A program made the position numbers and the translations under genes. Source: Actinomycetes bacterium (GTDB lineage: Bacteria > Actinomycetota > Acidimicrobiia > Acidimicrobiales > SZUA-35). Taken from it: a stretch of DNA of 58,643 bases. The notes under the pieces were generated by a model. That model was not told the DNA's origin. It made no database searches and saw only the letters and a program-made list of their open reading frames with translations. Of this stretch, positions 43,832-52,373 are shown in pieces; position 1 is the first letter of the stretch, and each line of letters starts with the position of its first letter. The stretch lies in contig JAJRQY010000042.1 of NCBI GenBank assembly GCA_024280015.1, positions 1 through 58,643 of the forward strand, read 5' to 3'.

Positions 43832-45308
43832 AAACCGTGTAGCTAGCTTCCCAGTTCTTCTGGGCGATGTCTAGAGCATCCTGGACGGTGATTGAGCCGG
43901 CCAGAAGGTCAGCCATGACGGTATTGTTGCCGTTGGCTTCCCAGTCGAATACGCCAATTGAACCCTTCTCTCGGAAGGGTGCAGCGAGGACTTCGCCGGT
44001 GAGATCTTCGGAGAAGGAGGTGTCGGCCCACTTGCCGCCGTCGGTACCAACTTCACTCAGGACTTGCTGGAACTGAGGTCCGGCAATATCGGGGAGATCA
44101 TCCAGCTGGTAGGTGACGGCTCGACCTTCGGCCGATGCCCGAAGTGGAATGGCCTCGGGGCTGAACATCCAGTTGAAGGCAACCTGGGTTTGGGCCCAGT
44201 GTGGGGTGTCCGGATTGCCGGTACGGATAAAGTATCCAGAGTCAACGGCTGGAGGAGCCGCAGCCTGGAGCCATGGGTTGCCCTCGGCCGGTGGAGTGAC
44301 TGGCATGCCTTGCTGGTTTCCATTGACCGCAAAGTCGGCACCAGCAGCCAGCGCCTTGTCCCAGACCCATGGGCCATGTAGGAGCAAGGCGGAGTCGCCT
44401 GCGATATAGCTGGCTTCCATGTCGCCTTCCCACTGGCGGGTGGTGAGGCCTTCGGGCATCCAGCCCTTCTCGTTGGCTTCGACGAAGAACTCATAGAAGT
44501 GACGGTAGGGGGAGTCAGCATCGTTGAACTTGGCGTCGCCGAGCCAGCATGCAGCCGTGCGATCTCGGGTTCCGTCTTCGAAGGCCATTGGGATGATCTC
44601 GGGGAGCTGAACTCCGAAGACCCAGTTGTGCCAGGCCAGGTTCCAGAAGGTTTTGCCGTCTTCTCCAGCGGCCCAAGCGGTGCCTTCGTCCAGCCAAGCC
44701 TTCATGTCGTCCCAGGTCTTGACATCGTTCTGGGGATCAAGGCCGGCTTGGTCCATGAGCTCCTGGTTCCATTGCCAGGTGAAGACGAATCCCTGGAAGG
44801 GGGTGAGGGTTCGGGGGCCGGACTCTCCGAAGAGGCCAGACCAGGTGTTCTTAACGTCCCAGGTCCAACGGTCCCACCATTCAAAGTCAATGGTGCTGAG
44901 ATCGACGAAGGTCTCGAAGTTGTCGGCACCGGCAGCAATCTGCAGTTCCTGGCTGTGCTCAATAGCTGGAAGGTAGCCACCAGCGACCTTGGCCTCATGC
45001 GCCGCTGCGGTGTCCTCATTGATGGAGAAGAGGTTGACCTTGATGCCCTCGTGCTTGGACTCGAACAGGTTCCAGATCTCGCGATAGGGGCCCTCGTATT
45101 CAGCGACTGGGCTCATGATGTCAAGCACGACATCTTCGCCTGCGGGGGCAGCAGTGCCGGGGGCGGCCGTCGTGGTGACTCCGTCAGCGGCGGTAGTTGT
45201 CGTGCCGCCTTCGCTGCTTGAGCCAGTACAGGCGGCGACTACAAGGCCTCCACCGGATAGTGCGGCCATTCGCACGAATACTCGTCGACTTACCTCATGT
45301 GCGGCCAT
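43830..45308 (-). CDS. Sugar ABC transporter substrate-binding lipoprotein with Tat-type signal
   Basis: Extracytoplasmic receptor, solute-binding family 1, 492 aa. The signal has twin arginines (SRRVFV, R8-R9), a weakly hydrophobic stretch and a lipobox VAAC with Cys27, so it is likely exported folded by Tat and then lipidated. A Thr/Ala-rich linker follows (about 33-60). Family features include LDIMSPVAEYEGPYREIW, the substrate-cleft tryptophans in FEWWDRWTWD and FVFTWQWNQEL, and the GDSALLLHGPWVWDKAL segment. The ATG at 45308 is chosen by AGGAAGG upstream and by the signal sequence; the frame opens 31 codons earlier without support. It heads the operon with two permeases, the chaperonin-like gene and the propeller. 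The sugar is unknown. Confidence 0.92.
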   Translation of the reverse strand: MAAHEVSRRVFVRMAALSGGGLVVAACTGSSSEGGTTTTAADGVTTTAAPGTAAPAGEDVVLDIMSPVAEYEGPYREIWNLFESKHEGIKVNLFSINEDTAAAHEAKVAGGYLPAIEHSQELQIAAGADNFETFVDLSTIDFEWWDRWTWDVKNTWSGLFGESGPRTLTPFQGFVFTWQWNQELMDQAGLDPQNDVKTWDDMKAWLDEGTAWAAGEDGKTFWNLAWHNWVFGVQLPEIIPMAFEDGTRDRTAACWLGDAKFNDADSPYRHFYEFFVEANEKGWMPEGLTTRQWEGDMEASYIAGDSALLLHGPWVWDKALAAGADFAVNGNQQGMPVTPPAEGNPWLQAAAPPAVDSGYFIRTGNPDTPHWAQTQVAFNWMFSPEAIPLRASAEGRAVTYQLDDLPDIAGPQFQQVLSEVGTDGGKWADTSFSEDLTGEVLAAPFREKGSIGVFDWEANGNNTVMADLLAGSITVQDALDIAQKNWEASYTV

Positions 45309-45407
45309 GAGCACACACCTTCCTGTTAGTGATCTGATTTTTACGGTTCGTGAACTACTCTGTATTGGCGATCGGTTCGTTGAGCGCCCGAAGTGAAACA
45401 TGCCACA

Positions 45408-45462
45408 TCGTCATACCATTTCTGAACTTATCATACCAATAAGCAATGTGATCATACCACTG
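45408..45462. promoter_or_regulatory. Three phased operator-like sites upstream of the sugar ABC operon
   Basis: CATACCA occurs at 45412-45418, 45432-45438 and 45453-45459, spaced 20 and 21 bp, i.e. two helical turns. In the operon's direction the sites read AAATGGTATGACGA, TATTGGTATGATAAG and CAGTGGTATGATCAC; the middle one has CTTAT/ATAAG arms. They lie 100-150 nt before the binding-protein ATG. In the rest of the 45309-45641 gap I see only a 10-bp duplication, CCAGGGTTCR at 45588-45607. Confidence 0.7.
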
Positions 45463-45641
45463 AGATATTCTCCGCTGTCAAGACGGGTCCTGATGTGATG
45501 GGGAGTCGGTGGCTAGGCCTCCTGTCCTAGGGCAATAGCGGTCTTGGGAACGGGTCACGAAGCCGACGTTCAGGATCGTCCTCCTCCCCAGGGTTCGCCA
45601 GGGTTCAGTTCCTCAGTCCATGTCTCTGCTTGCCGATAGGA

Positions 45642-45944
45642 GAGTTGGACATCTACCACGTCAACGACTTCCTTCGCACGAGGGGCTGGCGGTTGAATGG
45701 TCAGCAGTATCCCGATGCTATTCATATGGCAGTCACCAGGCCACAGTCACAAGAAGGCGTGGTCGAGCGATTTACGACTGACCTAGCAGACGCGGTGGAC
45801 TATGCCGCTGGTGAGCATGACGGTCCGCCGAAGTCAGGCGCCATTTATGGTGGAGTTGCCGGTGGTATGACTGATGAAGCCGATGAGTTCATTCGGGCGA
45901 TCATGGCCGACATGATGGATAAGCATCAGGGCCTGCTGCTGTAG
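45642..45944 (+). pseudogene. C-terminal fragment of a second S1P-lyase-like gene
   Basis: The 100 codons correspond to residues 374-473 of the PLP enzyme at 27629-29050, with about five amino-acid differences, three of them in the last three residues. By hand alignment about 44 codons differ and nearly all other changes are silent. The catalytic Lys region and everything before residue 374 are missing, so it cannot be an enzyme. Homology begins abruptly at GAGTTGGAC with no start codon or Shine-Dalgarno. It looks like the tail of an older, selected paralogue cut by a deletion next to the ABC operon's operator array. Confidence 0.88.
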
Positions 45945-45966
45945 CAGCCCCATCAGGCGGTGTGTC

Positions 45967-46409
45967 CTAGCTGGAGGAGGGCGGCTGTCGCCTGAGGGCA
46001 AGCAGCGGAGGGAGGAAGAGGCCGACGAAACCAAGGTTCAAGATCAGGTTGGCGGGAAGGCCAGAACTGATTGAACCGAACGAGTCCAGCACGAACCACA
46101 AGGTCATGGACAGGATGATCGGCAACGTCAGCTCGTAGTCGCCGCGAGTGAAAGGGCCAACAACGACGTAATACATGAGCAAACCCCAACCCGCCATCAC
46201 TCCGCCCGCCACGCCGTTCATGAAGTGTGTGCCGTCGGCGAATGCGGCGGGATTGTCGTCCAATGGCCAGCGGAGCAGATCAAACAAGAATAGCCAAGGG
46301 CCCTGCAACGTTTCGGTACTGGCGGCGGCGGAGACAACGCCCCCGTGGCGATGGTGATGAAGCATGCCACCCTAAGCCAGGTGATCCATTTCTGAGTCCC
46401 CGTGTCCAT
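45967..46409 (-). pseudogene. Small membrane protein gene with a one-base frameshift
   Basis: Read from the ATG at 46409 (AAGGA eight nucleotides upstream), the first frame gives MDTGTQKWITWLRVACFITI-ATG and then leaves sense. The continuing frame, VVSAAASTETLQGPWLFLF onward, gives three more hydrophobic segments to the stop at 45967. The two frames join at a run of five C on the plus strand (46340-46344); a sixth base would restore a ~147-aa, four-helix protein reading ATGGVVSAAAS. This may be a true mutation, an assembly error or a slippage site. No family recognised. It lies 92 nt after livF and may be the last gene of that operon. Confidence 0.65.
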
Positions 46410-46501
46410 TTGGATCGTCCTTGTCCTCGGCTGGTGGAGGAACAGCGTGGCACACGGTACTTGGCGGGGCAATCGCTAGAAGAACACGGGAAGTGCGTCC
46501 G

Positions 46502-47251
46502 CTAGCCGGCCCCAAGAAAGGCTCGTCGGACATTGTCGTTGTTGAGAAGCTCGCTGGCCTTGCCGCTATAGGTTTGGCGTCCGACCTCGACGACATAGCC
46601 ACGATGGCTGGCCGCCAAACCCTGCCGGGCGTTCTGTTCAATCATCAAGACAGTCAAGCCAATCTCACGATTGAGTCGGGTAATGGCCTCAAAGATCTGC
46701 TTGGTAATGATGGGGGCCAGGCCGGCACTGGGCTCATCCATGAGAACCAGGCGAGGCTCCCACATCAATGATCGACCAATCTCCAGCATGCGTTGCTCGC
46801 CGCCCGACATGGTGCCTGCATCTTGCTTGGCTCGTTCGGCCAGGCGCGGGAAGAGGTCATAGACATAGTCGATGCGTTCCTTGACCCGAACCTTGTCCTT
46901 GGTGAGGTACATGCCAAGCTCCAGATTCTCATGAACAGTCATCTGAGGAAAAACACTGCGTAGCTGGGGAACAATGGTGATGCCAGCGGTTTGCAGTGCT
47001 TGCTGAGGAGGAATATTGGTGATCTCACGGCCCCCACAAATAACACGGCCCTTCCGCACCGGGATGATCCCGTAGATCGCCTTGAAGACCGTCGACTTGC
47101 CTGCACCATTAGGGCCAATAACACACACGATTTCGCCCTCATAGACTTCAAGAGTGACACCCTTGAGCACATCTTGGCCGACGTAGTAGCCAGCGTAGAT
47201 GTCCTGCACCTCGAGCAGTGGTCGTTCAGAACCGTTGGAATGTGGTCGCAT
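46502..47251 (-). CDS. livF: Branched-chain amino acid-type ABC importer, ATP-binding protein LivF
   Basis: Cytoplasmic ATPase, 249 aa. Walker A GPNGAGKS is at 46-53, the Q-loop follows at IVPQLRS, the signature MSGGE is at 148-152 and Walker B LVLMDEPS ends near 175. The LivF group is recognised by the short chain and the C-terminal EVGRQTYSGKASELLNNDNV. It shares a base with the livG stop (TGATG) and with LivG forms the ATPase pair of the HAAT-type importer. Liv-type systems also carry amides, urea or aromatic acids, so the substrate is open. Confidence 0.93.
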   Translation of the reverse strand: MRPHSNGSERPLLEVQDIYAGYYVGQDVLKGVTLEVYEGEIVCVIGPNGAGKSTVFKAIYGIIPVRKGRVICGGREITNIPPQQALQTAGITIVPQLRSVFPQMTVHENLELGMYLTKDKVRVKERIDYVYDLFPRLAERAKQDAGTMSGGEQRMLEIGRSLMWEPRLVLMDEPSAGLAPIITKQIFEAITRLNREIGLTVLMIEQNARQGLAASHRGYVVEVGRQTYSGKASELLNNDNVRRAFLGAG

Positions 47252-48060
47252 CAGATGACTCCTTCGCTCTTGGCTTCGACTGTCGTGTCGTTTCCCTCCG
47301 GGGCATCTGTCTCACCGTCATCACCGAAATAGGCTTCGATGACATCCTTGTTTTCCATGATTTCTTGGGGACTTCCCTCCGCCAGCAGGGCGCCGTAGTT
47401 CAAAACCACTACCCGGTCACAGAGGTCCTTGACGAAGCGCACGTCGTGTTCGACGAGTAAGAAGGCAACGCCTTGTTCCTGATTGAGAATCTGGAGGCGG
47501 ACCTTGATTTCTTCGACCAGGGCTGGATTCACGCCTGAGGTTGCTTCGTCCAGCAAGACCAGTTTGGGGTCACTCATGAGCGACATCCCAATCTCCAGCA
47601 GTCGACGCTGGCCGCCAGACAGGGTTCCTGCTTGCTCATTTCGCAGCCGAGAGAGAAGGAGGAAGTCGATGAGCTGGTCGGCCTTGTCGCGGGTGCTGCT
47701 GTCTGGCTTCTGGAACAACTTGGCGGTGCTGACCTTGCCCCACTGAAGGCTGAGTTCCATGTTCTCCAACACAGTCAGCTCTCGATAGACGCGAATGACT
47801 TGGAAGGTTCGAGACAGTCCGAGGTGGGCTACCAAGTGTGGTCGTTTCTTGGTGATGTCGACACCGTCGAATTCGATCTTGCCCTGGTCAATCTCTTGTA
47901 CTCGGCTCAGGCAATCGAACAGGGTTGTCTTGCCGCTTCCGTTGGGGCCGATAAGGCCAACCATCTCTCCCTTGTTGACATGGATGCTCACATCGTCGAC
48001 AGCCACCAGGCCACCGAAACGCTTCGAGATTCCGTTTGCTACTAACAGGTGGCCGCTCAT
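47251..48060 (-). CDS. livG: Branched-chain amino acid-type ABC importer, ATP-binding protein LivG
   Basis: Cytoplasmic ATPase, 269 aa. Walker A GPNGSGKT is at 38-45, the signature is LSGGQRRLLEIG, Walker B LVLLDEATSGVNP and the switch His is in LLVEHDVRF. The LivG group is recognised by the N-terminal ISKRFGGLVAVDDVS and the C-terminal LAEGSPQEIMENKDVIEAYFG. The last ~18 residues are an acidic tail. Its ATG overlaps the livM stop by four nucleotides. Confidence 0.93.
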   Translation of the reverse strand: MSGHLLVANGISKRFGGLVAVDDVSIHVNKGEMVGLIGPNGSGKTTLFDCLSRVQEIDQGKIEFDGVDITKKRPHLVAHLGLSRTFQVIRVYRELTVLENMELSLQWGKVSTAKLFQKPDSSTRDKADQLIDFLLLSRLRNEQAGTLSGGQRRLLEIGMSLMSDPKLVLLDEATSGVNPALVEEIKVRLQILNQEQGVAFLLVEHDVRFVKDLCDRVVVLNYGALLAEGSPQEIMENKDVIEAYFGDDGETDAPEGNDTTVEAKSEGVI

Positions 48061-49142
48061 GACGTCACCTCTGTCTTGTGGTCATTCGTCGAGTCGGCAG
48101 AATCGTTCATCTGGACGAGATCTTCGCTGGACCCGTAGGCATCAACAGACTCGCCGCCGAACCATCGTGACCACAAGGTCACAATCGAGGTGGAGCGTGG
48201 ATCGAACAATCCAACGATTCCCTTCGGGACATAGAGCACGATCATGATGAGTAGCAGGCCTTGGATGATCAGGTGATAGTCCAAGAAGTTGGCCCATAAG
48301 ACTTCCCGCAACCAGTACAGGGCGGCTGAGCCGACGACAGGTCCGGCAACGGTGCCAATGCCGCCGAGCATGGTTCCCATCACCGCATCGATCGTTCGAG
48401 ATTCAACAAAAGCAATATCAGGGTCAACGAAGGTGTTCTGAAAGGCCCACAGACCACCGAACAACCCTGTCGAACCTCCAGCAAAGCTGAAGACTGTCAC
48501 CTTGAGACGGGTGGCATTGATGCCCCGCATCTCGGCGCCAACTTCGTCTTCACGGACGGCAATCAGGGCTGATCCGAAGCGGGTTCGACGTAACCACCAG
48601 GTGAAGCAGATCAAGGCTACGACCAGGCCGAGTTCGATGTAGTAGAACAACTGCCGATTCAGGTATGGAGGCAGGGTGAGACCAACGCCGCCGCCGGTGA
48701 GGGGCGAAGCGACTCGGACGATTTCTCGAACGGCAACGAACGTACCCAGCATGGCAATAGAGAAGTATGGCCCTTTGAGCCGCATCGTCGCCTTGCCAAT
48801 AACCGCAGCCATGCCCCCGGCAATGAGTGCGCCAAGAACGATGGCGGGAAAGGCAGGCCAGCCAATGCCAAGCCCCGAAGTCTGTTTGGTCATCAAGATG
48901 GCGGTGACATAAGCCCCAATTCCAAACCAGACGGCGTGACCAAAGTCGACATAGCCGGTGAAGCCCCCGGTCAAGTTCCAGTTGATCGAGATAGCAATGG
49001 TGGTGAGCATCAAGGTAAGGGAGAAAAGGGTGGAGTTTGTTGTTGACTCCCGCAGAGGGAGCACAACAAGCCACGCCAGCACGGCGAGCGAAAGCATGAC
49101 TGCTACCCGGCGAAAGGCTTTGGATTCGACCAGGCGACGCAT
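48057..49142 (-). CDS. livM: Branched-chain amino acid-type ABC importer, permease LivM
   Basis: Inner-membrane permease, 361 aa, with about eight to ten helices. LivM marks are NLTGGFTGYVDFGHAVWFGIGAY cut as NLTGG...GYVDFGHAVW, the coupling region FGSALIAVREDEVGAEMRGI and GGIGTVAGPVVGSAALYWLR. A ~40-residue acidic cytoplasmic tail follows the last helix. It starts at an ATG sharing a base with the livH stop and overlaps livG by four nucleotides. Confidence 0.93.
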   Translation of the reverse strand: MRRLVESKAFRRVAVMLSLAVLAWLVVLPLRESTTNSTLFSLTLMLTTIAISINWNLTGGFTGYVDFGHAVWFGIGAYVTAILMTKQTSGLGIGWPAFPAIVLGALIAGGMAAVIGKATMRLKGPYFSIAMLGTFVAVREIVRVASPLTGGGVGLTLPPYLNRQLFYYIELGLVVALICFTWWLRRTRFGSALIAVREDEVGAEMRGINATRLKVTVFSFAGGSTGLFGGLWAFQNTFVDPDIAFVESRTIDAVMGTMLGGIGTVAGPVVGSAALYWLREVLWANFLDYHLIIQGLLLIMIVLYVPKGIVGLFDPRSTSIVTLWSRWFGGESVDAYGSSEDLVQMNDSADSTNDHKTEVTS

Positions 49143-50035
49143 CAGCTGGCCATCGCATCGACGGGGCGGAGCCCACCAAAGAGGCCCTGCGGACGAAGTA
49201 CCAGGGCAACAACCAGGATGACGAAGGAGGCGATGACGGCCAGGTTGGTGCCGATCCCGGAGATGTAGATGGCCAAGCCTGCTTCGATCAGGCCCAATAT
49301 CATTGCCCCACCAAGTGCACCCTTGATGGAGCCGAGTCCGGCCATGGCGGTGATGGCGAACGCCTTGAGGGTGAGGGGTGGTCCCTGGAAGGGTTGCACC
49401 GCCAGAATGGGGCTGATCAATGCTCCGGCCGCACCGGTGATCCCAATGCAGAGGGCAAAGGTGATGGCGTAGACCTTCTTGACGTCAATGCCGACGATGC
49501 GGGCCGCTTCACGATTTTGCGCGGCAGCCCGGATGCTCTTGCCCATCCGTGTTCGTTGCAGGAACACGCTGAGTGCACTCACGATGCCGAGAGCAGCCAG
49601 CAGGACAAAGAACTTGGTGACCGGAATAGTGACTCCGTCCATCAATTGCCAGCTTCCATCCAAAGCCGTGTCGTTGCGTCGAAAATCGGCCGAGAAGATG
49701 AGTTTCATGCCATTGGAGAGGATGATGGAAACACCGAACATGACGAGAAGCGAAACAAGGTGGGGCCGGTCGATGACCCGGTTGACAAGGATCTTCTGAA
49801 CGGCGAAGCCAACCATCATCATGAAGAGGAAGACCAGGGGCGCCGCCAGAAAAGGGTCGAGCCCGAGCTGATCATTGGCCAGCCAGGCGGTGTATGCGCC
49901 AAGCATGACAAATTCGCCGTGGGCGAAGTTGATGACGCCGAGCACACCCCAAATGATGGAGAAACCGAGGACGAGAACGGTGTACATGCCGCCAAGGGCG
50001 ATGCCGTTGATGATCACTTGCAATAGCTGGCTCAC
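49142..50035 (-). CDS. livH: Branched-chain amino acid-type ABC importer, permease LivH
   Basis: Inner-membrane permease, 297 aa. LivH marks are the N-terminal INGIALGGMYTVLVLGFSI, GVLGVINFAHGEFVMLGAY, the coupling segment RMGKSIRAAAQNREAARIVGI and the C-terminal LRPQGLFGG. It pairs with LivM. It lies 150 nt after the binding-protein gene, with a strong hairpin in that gap; the other genes of the operon overlap. Confidence 0.93.
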   Translation of the reverse strand: MSQLLQVIINGIALGGMYTVLVLGFSIIWGVLGVINFAHGEFVMLGAYTAWLANDQLGLDPFLAAPLVFLFMMMVGFAVQKILVNRVIDRPHLVSLLVMFGVSIILSNGMKLIFSADFRRNDTALDGSWQLMDGVTIPVTKFFVLLAALGIVSALSVFLQRTRMGKSIRAAAQNREAARIVGIDVKKVYAITFALCIGITGAAGALISPILAVQPFQGPPLTLKAFAITAMAGLGSIKGALGGAMILGLIEAGLAIYISGIGTNLAVIASFVILVVALVLRPQGLFGGLRPVDAMAS

Positions 50036-50105
50036 GAAGCCTCCGGGTTGGATCTTCTGTATGGGTTTGTTGTCTGGACTCTTGGCAAACTAGTTGGACT
50101 GCTCG

Positions 50106-50138
50106 TGTGGGTCGCCGACCACCGATCGGCGACCCACA
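50106..50138. promoter_or_regulatory. 13-bp perfect hairpin between livK and livH
   Basis: TGTGGGTCGCCGA (50106-50118) and TCGGCGACCCACA (50126-50138) pair perfectly around a 7-nt loop, 48 nt after the livK stop. There is no T-run on either side. It probably protects the livK message or causes partial termination so that the binding protein is made in excess. Confidence 0.65.
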
Positions 50139-50185
50139 ACACTGGGATTTGCAGGTATTTGTTGGTAACTGCGCAGAGCTATGGG

Positions 50186-51514
50186 CTACTCACCGATCGG
50201 GAAGACAAGGTCAGCCACTGCGGCCTTGTCGGGGGCGATGACCTTGATTTCGCCGTCCTGGATCTGGACGGTTCCCATGGGCTTGCCAATATTGACACCC
50301 CGCTCGTCAAAGGAGATGGGACCGTAGAAGATCTCGGCGTCCAGTCCTCGCAGTGCGGTTCGAACTGCATCGGTATCCAATGACCCGGCAGACTCGATGG
50401 CCAGCATGAGGGCCATGCCCGAGGCTGTCGCGCTGGCAGCTTGATACACGGGTGCTTCGCCCCAAAGGCTCTCGTAGTAGGCGGCGTAGTCGCCGGCTGT
50501 TCCGAAGTAGTCGCCTTCATAGGCCATGGAGGCTTCCCACTGGGTCGGGCCAAGAATGCCAGCGACGTCGTCGCCGAGCTCACTGACCAACTTGGGGTTG
50601 GATGGTCCAACCGTGATGAGCATGGCATCGGGCTTGAAGCCGAGCTCTTTGGCCGAGTTGGCGAACAAGACCGCGTCGTTGTAGTGCCCACCGCCAATGA
50701 AGATGTCGGGTTCAAGATCCCGGAACTTGGTCATGATGGCCGATACGTCCTGGATGTCCTTTGGATACTTCTCTGTGGCTAGGAGCTCAATCCCGTTCGC
50801 TTCGAGGTGGGCGATGGCTCCCTGGGCCACTGCGGTTGGGAACGATGTGTCCTCATAGGCAATAACGGCAGTTGTCGCTCCGCTGGCTGCCATGGCCTCG
50901 ATGCCAGACTTGGTGTAGTCACTGGCAACGGTTCCGACCAGGAAGAGGTTCTCAAAGCCCCGCTCGAACATGGAGTCTGAGGTTCCATTGCCTTCAACCA
51001 TGATGACGCCATTGGCTTCGGAGATGGCACTGGCCCCGGTGGTCAGACCACTGGAGTATGGGCCGAGGAGGAAGTTAACCTCGTCCTCATCGATGAGTCG
51101 CTGGATCAGGTTCGCGGCGGTGTCGGCATCGGACTCATCGTCGTAGTAGATGATCTCAACCTCATAGCGATCGTCACCAACCTTGATTCCCCCGTACTCG
51201 TTGTTGACCCATTCGGCCCAGGTGTCATAGCCCTGGCGAGAGTCCTTGCCCTCGACGGAGAACTTGCCAGTTTCGGAGAGGGCGGCACCAAACTTGATGG
51301 TGCCAGCGAACCCGACGGTTTCTTCCATCGCACTGTCGTCGGAATCGTCCGGATCCTCTGAGGTCGCCTCATCTTCGGCGCCATCGCCAGAACTCCCCGA
51401 ATCTTCCTCCGATGGTTCGATGGCGTTGTCCACCGATTCGGCGTCGGTGCCGCAGGCGGCACCAATCATGGCCAATGCAAAGACCAGAGCCAATATGCGT
51501 TGCAGTCGTCTCAT
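50186..51514 (-). CDS. Branched-chain amino acid-type ABC importer, substrate-binding lipoprotein
   Basis: Extracytoplasmic receptor of the LivJ/LivK family (peripla_BP_6), 442 aa. The signal peptide ends in GAAC with the lipidated Cys21, then comes a ~50-residue Glu/Asp/Ser linker. The mature domain starts IKFGAALSETGKFSVEGKDSRQGYDTWAEW cut at FGAALSETGKFS, with LIDEDEVNFLLGPYSSGLT and EANGVIMVEGNGTSD typical of the ligand cleft. GGGGAG precedes the ATG at 51514; a longer frame has no support. It heads the five-gene operon. The pocket sequence does not tell the substrate, which could be an amino acid, amide or aromatic acid. Confidence 0.92.
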   Translation of the reverse strand: MRRLQRILALVFALAMIGAACGTDAESVDNAIEPSEEDSGSSGDGAEDEATSEDPDDSDDSAMEETVGFAGTIKFGAALSETGKFSVEGKDSRQGYDTWAEWVNNEYGGIKVGDDRYEVEIIYYDDESDADTAANLIQRLIDEDEVNFLLGPYSSGLTTGASAISEANGVIMVEGNGTSDSMFERGFENLFLVGTVASDYTKSGIEAMAASGATTAVIAYEDTSFPTAVAQGAIAHLEANGIELLATEKYPKDIQDVSAIMTKFRDLEPDIFIGGGHYNDAVLFANSAKELGFKPDAMLITVGPSNPKLVSELGDDVAGILGPTQWEASMAYEGDYFGTAGDYAAYYESLWGEAPVYQAASATASGMALMLAIESAGSLDTDAVRTALRGLDAEIFYGPISFDERGVNIGKPMGTVQIQDGEIKVIAPDKAAVADLVFPIGE

Positions 51515-51683
51515 CTGTTCACTCCCCTTTTCAACGGGATGCCCCGTCAAGTTGCTGATGTCAACGAACCTAGATTCTCCGGGAGTAGCAAGTCTCTAAA
51601 CAATGAGGTCACAGACATCAATAATTCGTAAACACGGCGCCAGAACCGGGGAAAGTACCTCTGAGTCCCTCGCCTGTCCGGCA

Positions 51684-52373
51684 TCACCCAAGGCGATAGC
51701 CCAAGCCATGCTCGTTGGTGAAGTAGGAGGTTTCGCCGCTCTCGAGCTTGTTGCGGATACGGCTCAGGTAGATGCGAACATAGTGAGTTTCCGATTCATA
51801 ACCTGCGCCCCAAACCGACTGAAGAACCTGGCTATGGGAAACTGTCTTCCCCAGGTTCTGAGCATAAAGTCTCAGCACACTGCGTTCAGTCCGCGTGAGG
51901 TCTATTTCGGTTTCGCCAACCCAGGTGCGATTGCTGTCCAGGTCAATTCGCAATTCGCCAATGTTGACCACCTCGCCAGCAATGACGGCACCCGACCGTT
52001 GGGATCGACGCAGCAACGACCGCAAGCGAGCTAACAGCTCGTCGACACCGAAGGGCTTCGTCAGGCAATCATCGGCGCCACAATCCAGGGCGGCGACGAT
52101 GTCTCGTTCGTCTCCCATTGCTGTGAGCACAACGACTGGAACGTCACTAAATTGGCGGAGGCGCCGGCAGGTTTCATAACCGTCCAAGTGCGGCATCATG
52201 ATGTCGAGCACAACAATGTCGAAGGTCTCATGGTGAAGAAATGCGAGAGCTTCCAGTCCGTTTGCTGCTTCGGTCACCCGGTACTCGCGAGCCTCCAGGT
52301 TGCGACGAACGAAGGCCCGCATTGGCTGGTCATCATCAACAATGAGGACCCGAGTGCTGGCTTGCTCAGTCAT
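51684..52373 (-). CDS. OmpR-family response regulator
   Basis: Two-component response regulator, 229 aa. The receiver domain (8-120) has the acidic pocket DDD (13-15), phosphorylated Asp57 (VVLDIMMPHLDG) and the conserved Lys in CLTKPFG. The C-terminal winged-helix domain (about 135-227) has LTRTERSVLRLYAQNLGKTV, then YVRIYLSRIRNKLE and the GLGYRLG end. It resembles KdpE in layout. The ATG at 52373 overlaps the kinase's stop by eight nucleotides, so the pair is coupled; a longer frame runs back into the kinase gene. The 169-nt gap to the liv operon could hold the liv promoter, a possible target. Confidence 0.92.
   Translation of the reverse strand: MTEQASTRVLIVDDDQPMRAFVRRNLEAREYRVTEAANGLEALAFLHHETFDIVVLDIMMPHLDGYETCRRLRQFSDVPVVVLTAMGDERDIVAALDCGADDCLTKPFGVDELLARLRSLLRRSQRSGAVIAGEVVNIGELRIDLDSNRTWVGETEIDLTRTERSVLRLYAQNLGKTVSHSQVLQSVWGAGYESETHYVRIYLSRIRNKLESGETSYFTNEHGLGYRLG

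Noticed and set aside
44499-45221. 240-aa open frame opposite the sugar-binding protein
   Set aside because: Antisense shadow of a clear solute-binding protein; no ribosome site.
45630-45944. 104-aa frame considered as an independent small gene
   Set aside because: It is the tail of a PLP enzyme beginning mid-domain, without start codon or ribosome site, so it was called a pseudogene.
49394-50026. 210-aa open frame opposite livH
   Set aside because: Charged, His/Asp-rich translation typical of the complement of a membrane-protein gene; no support.
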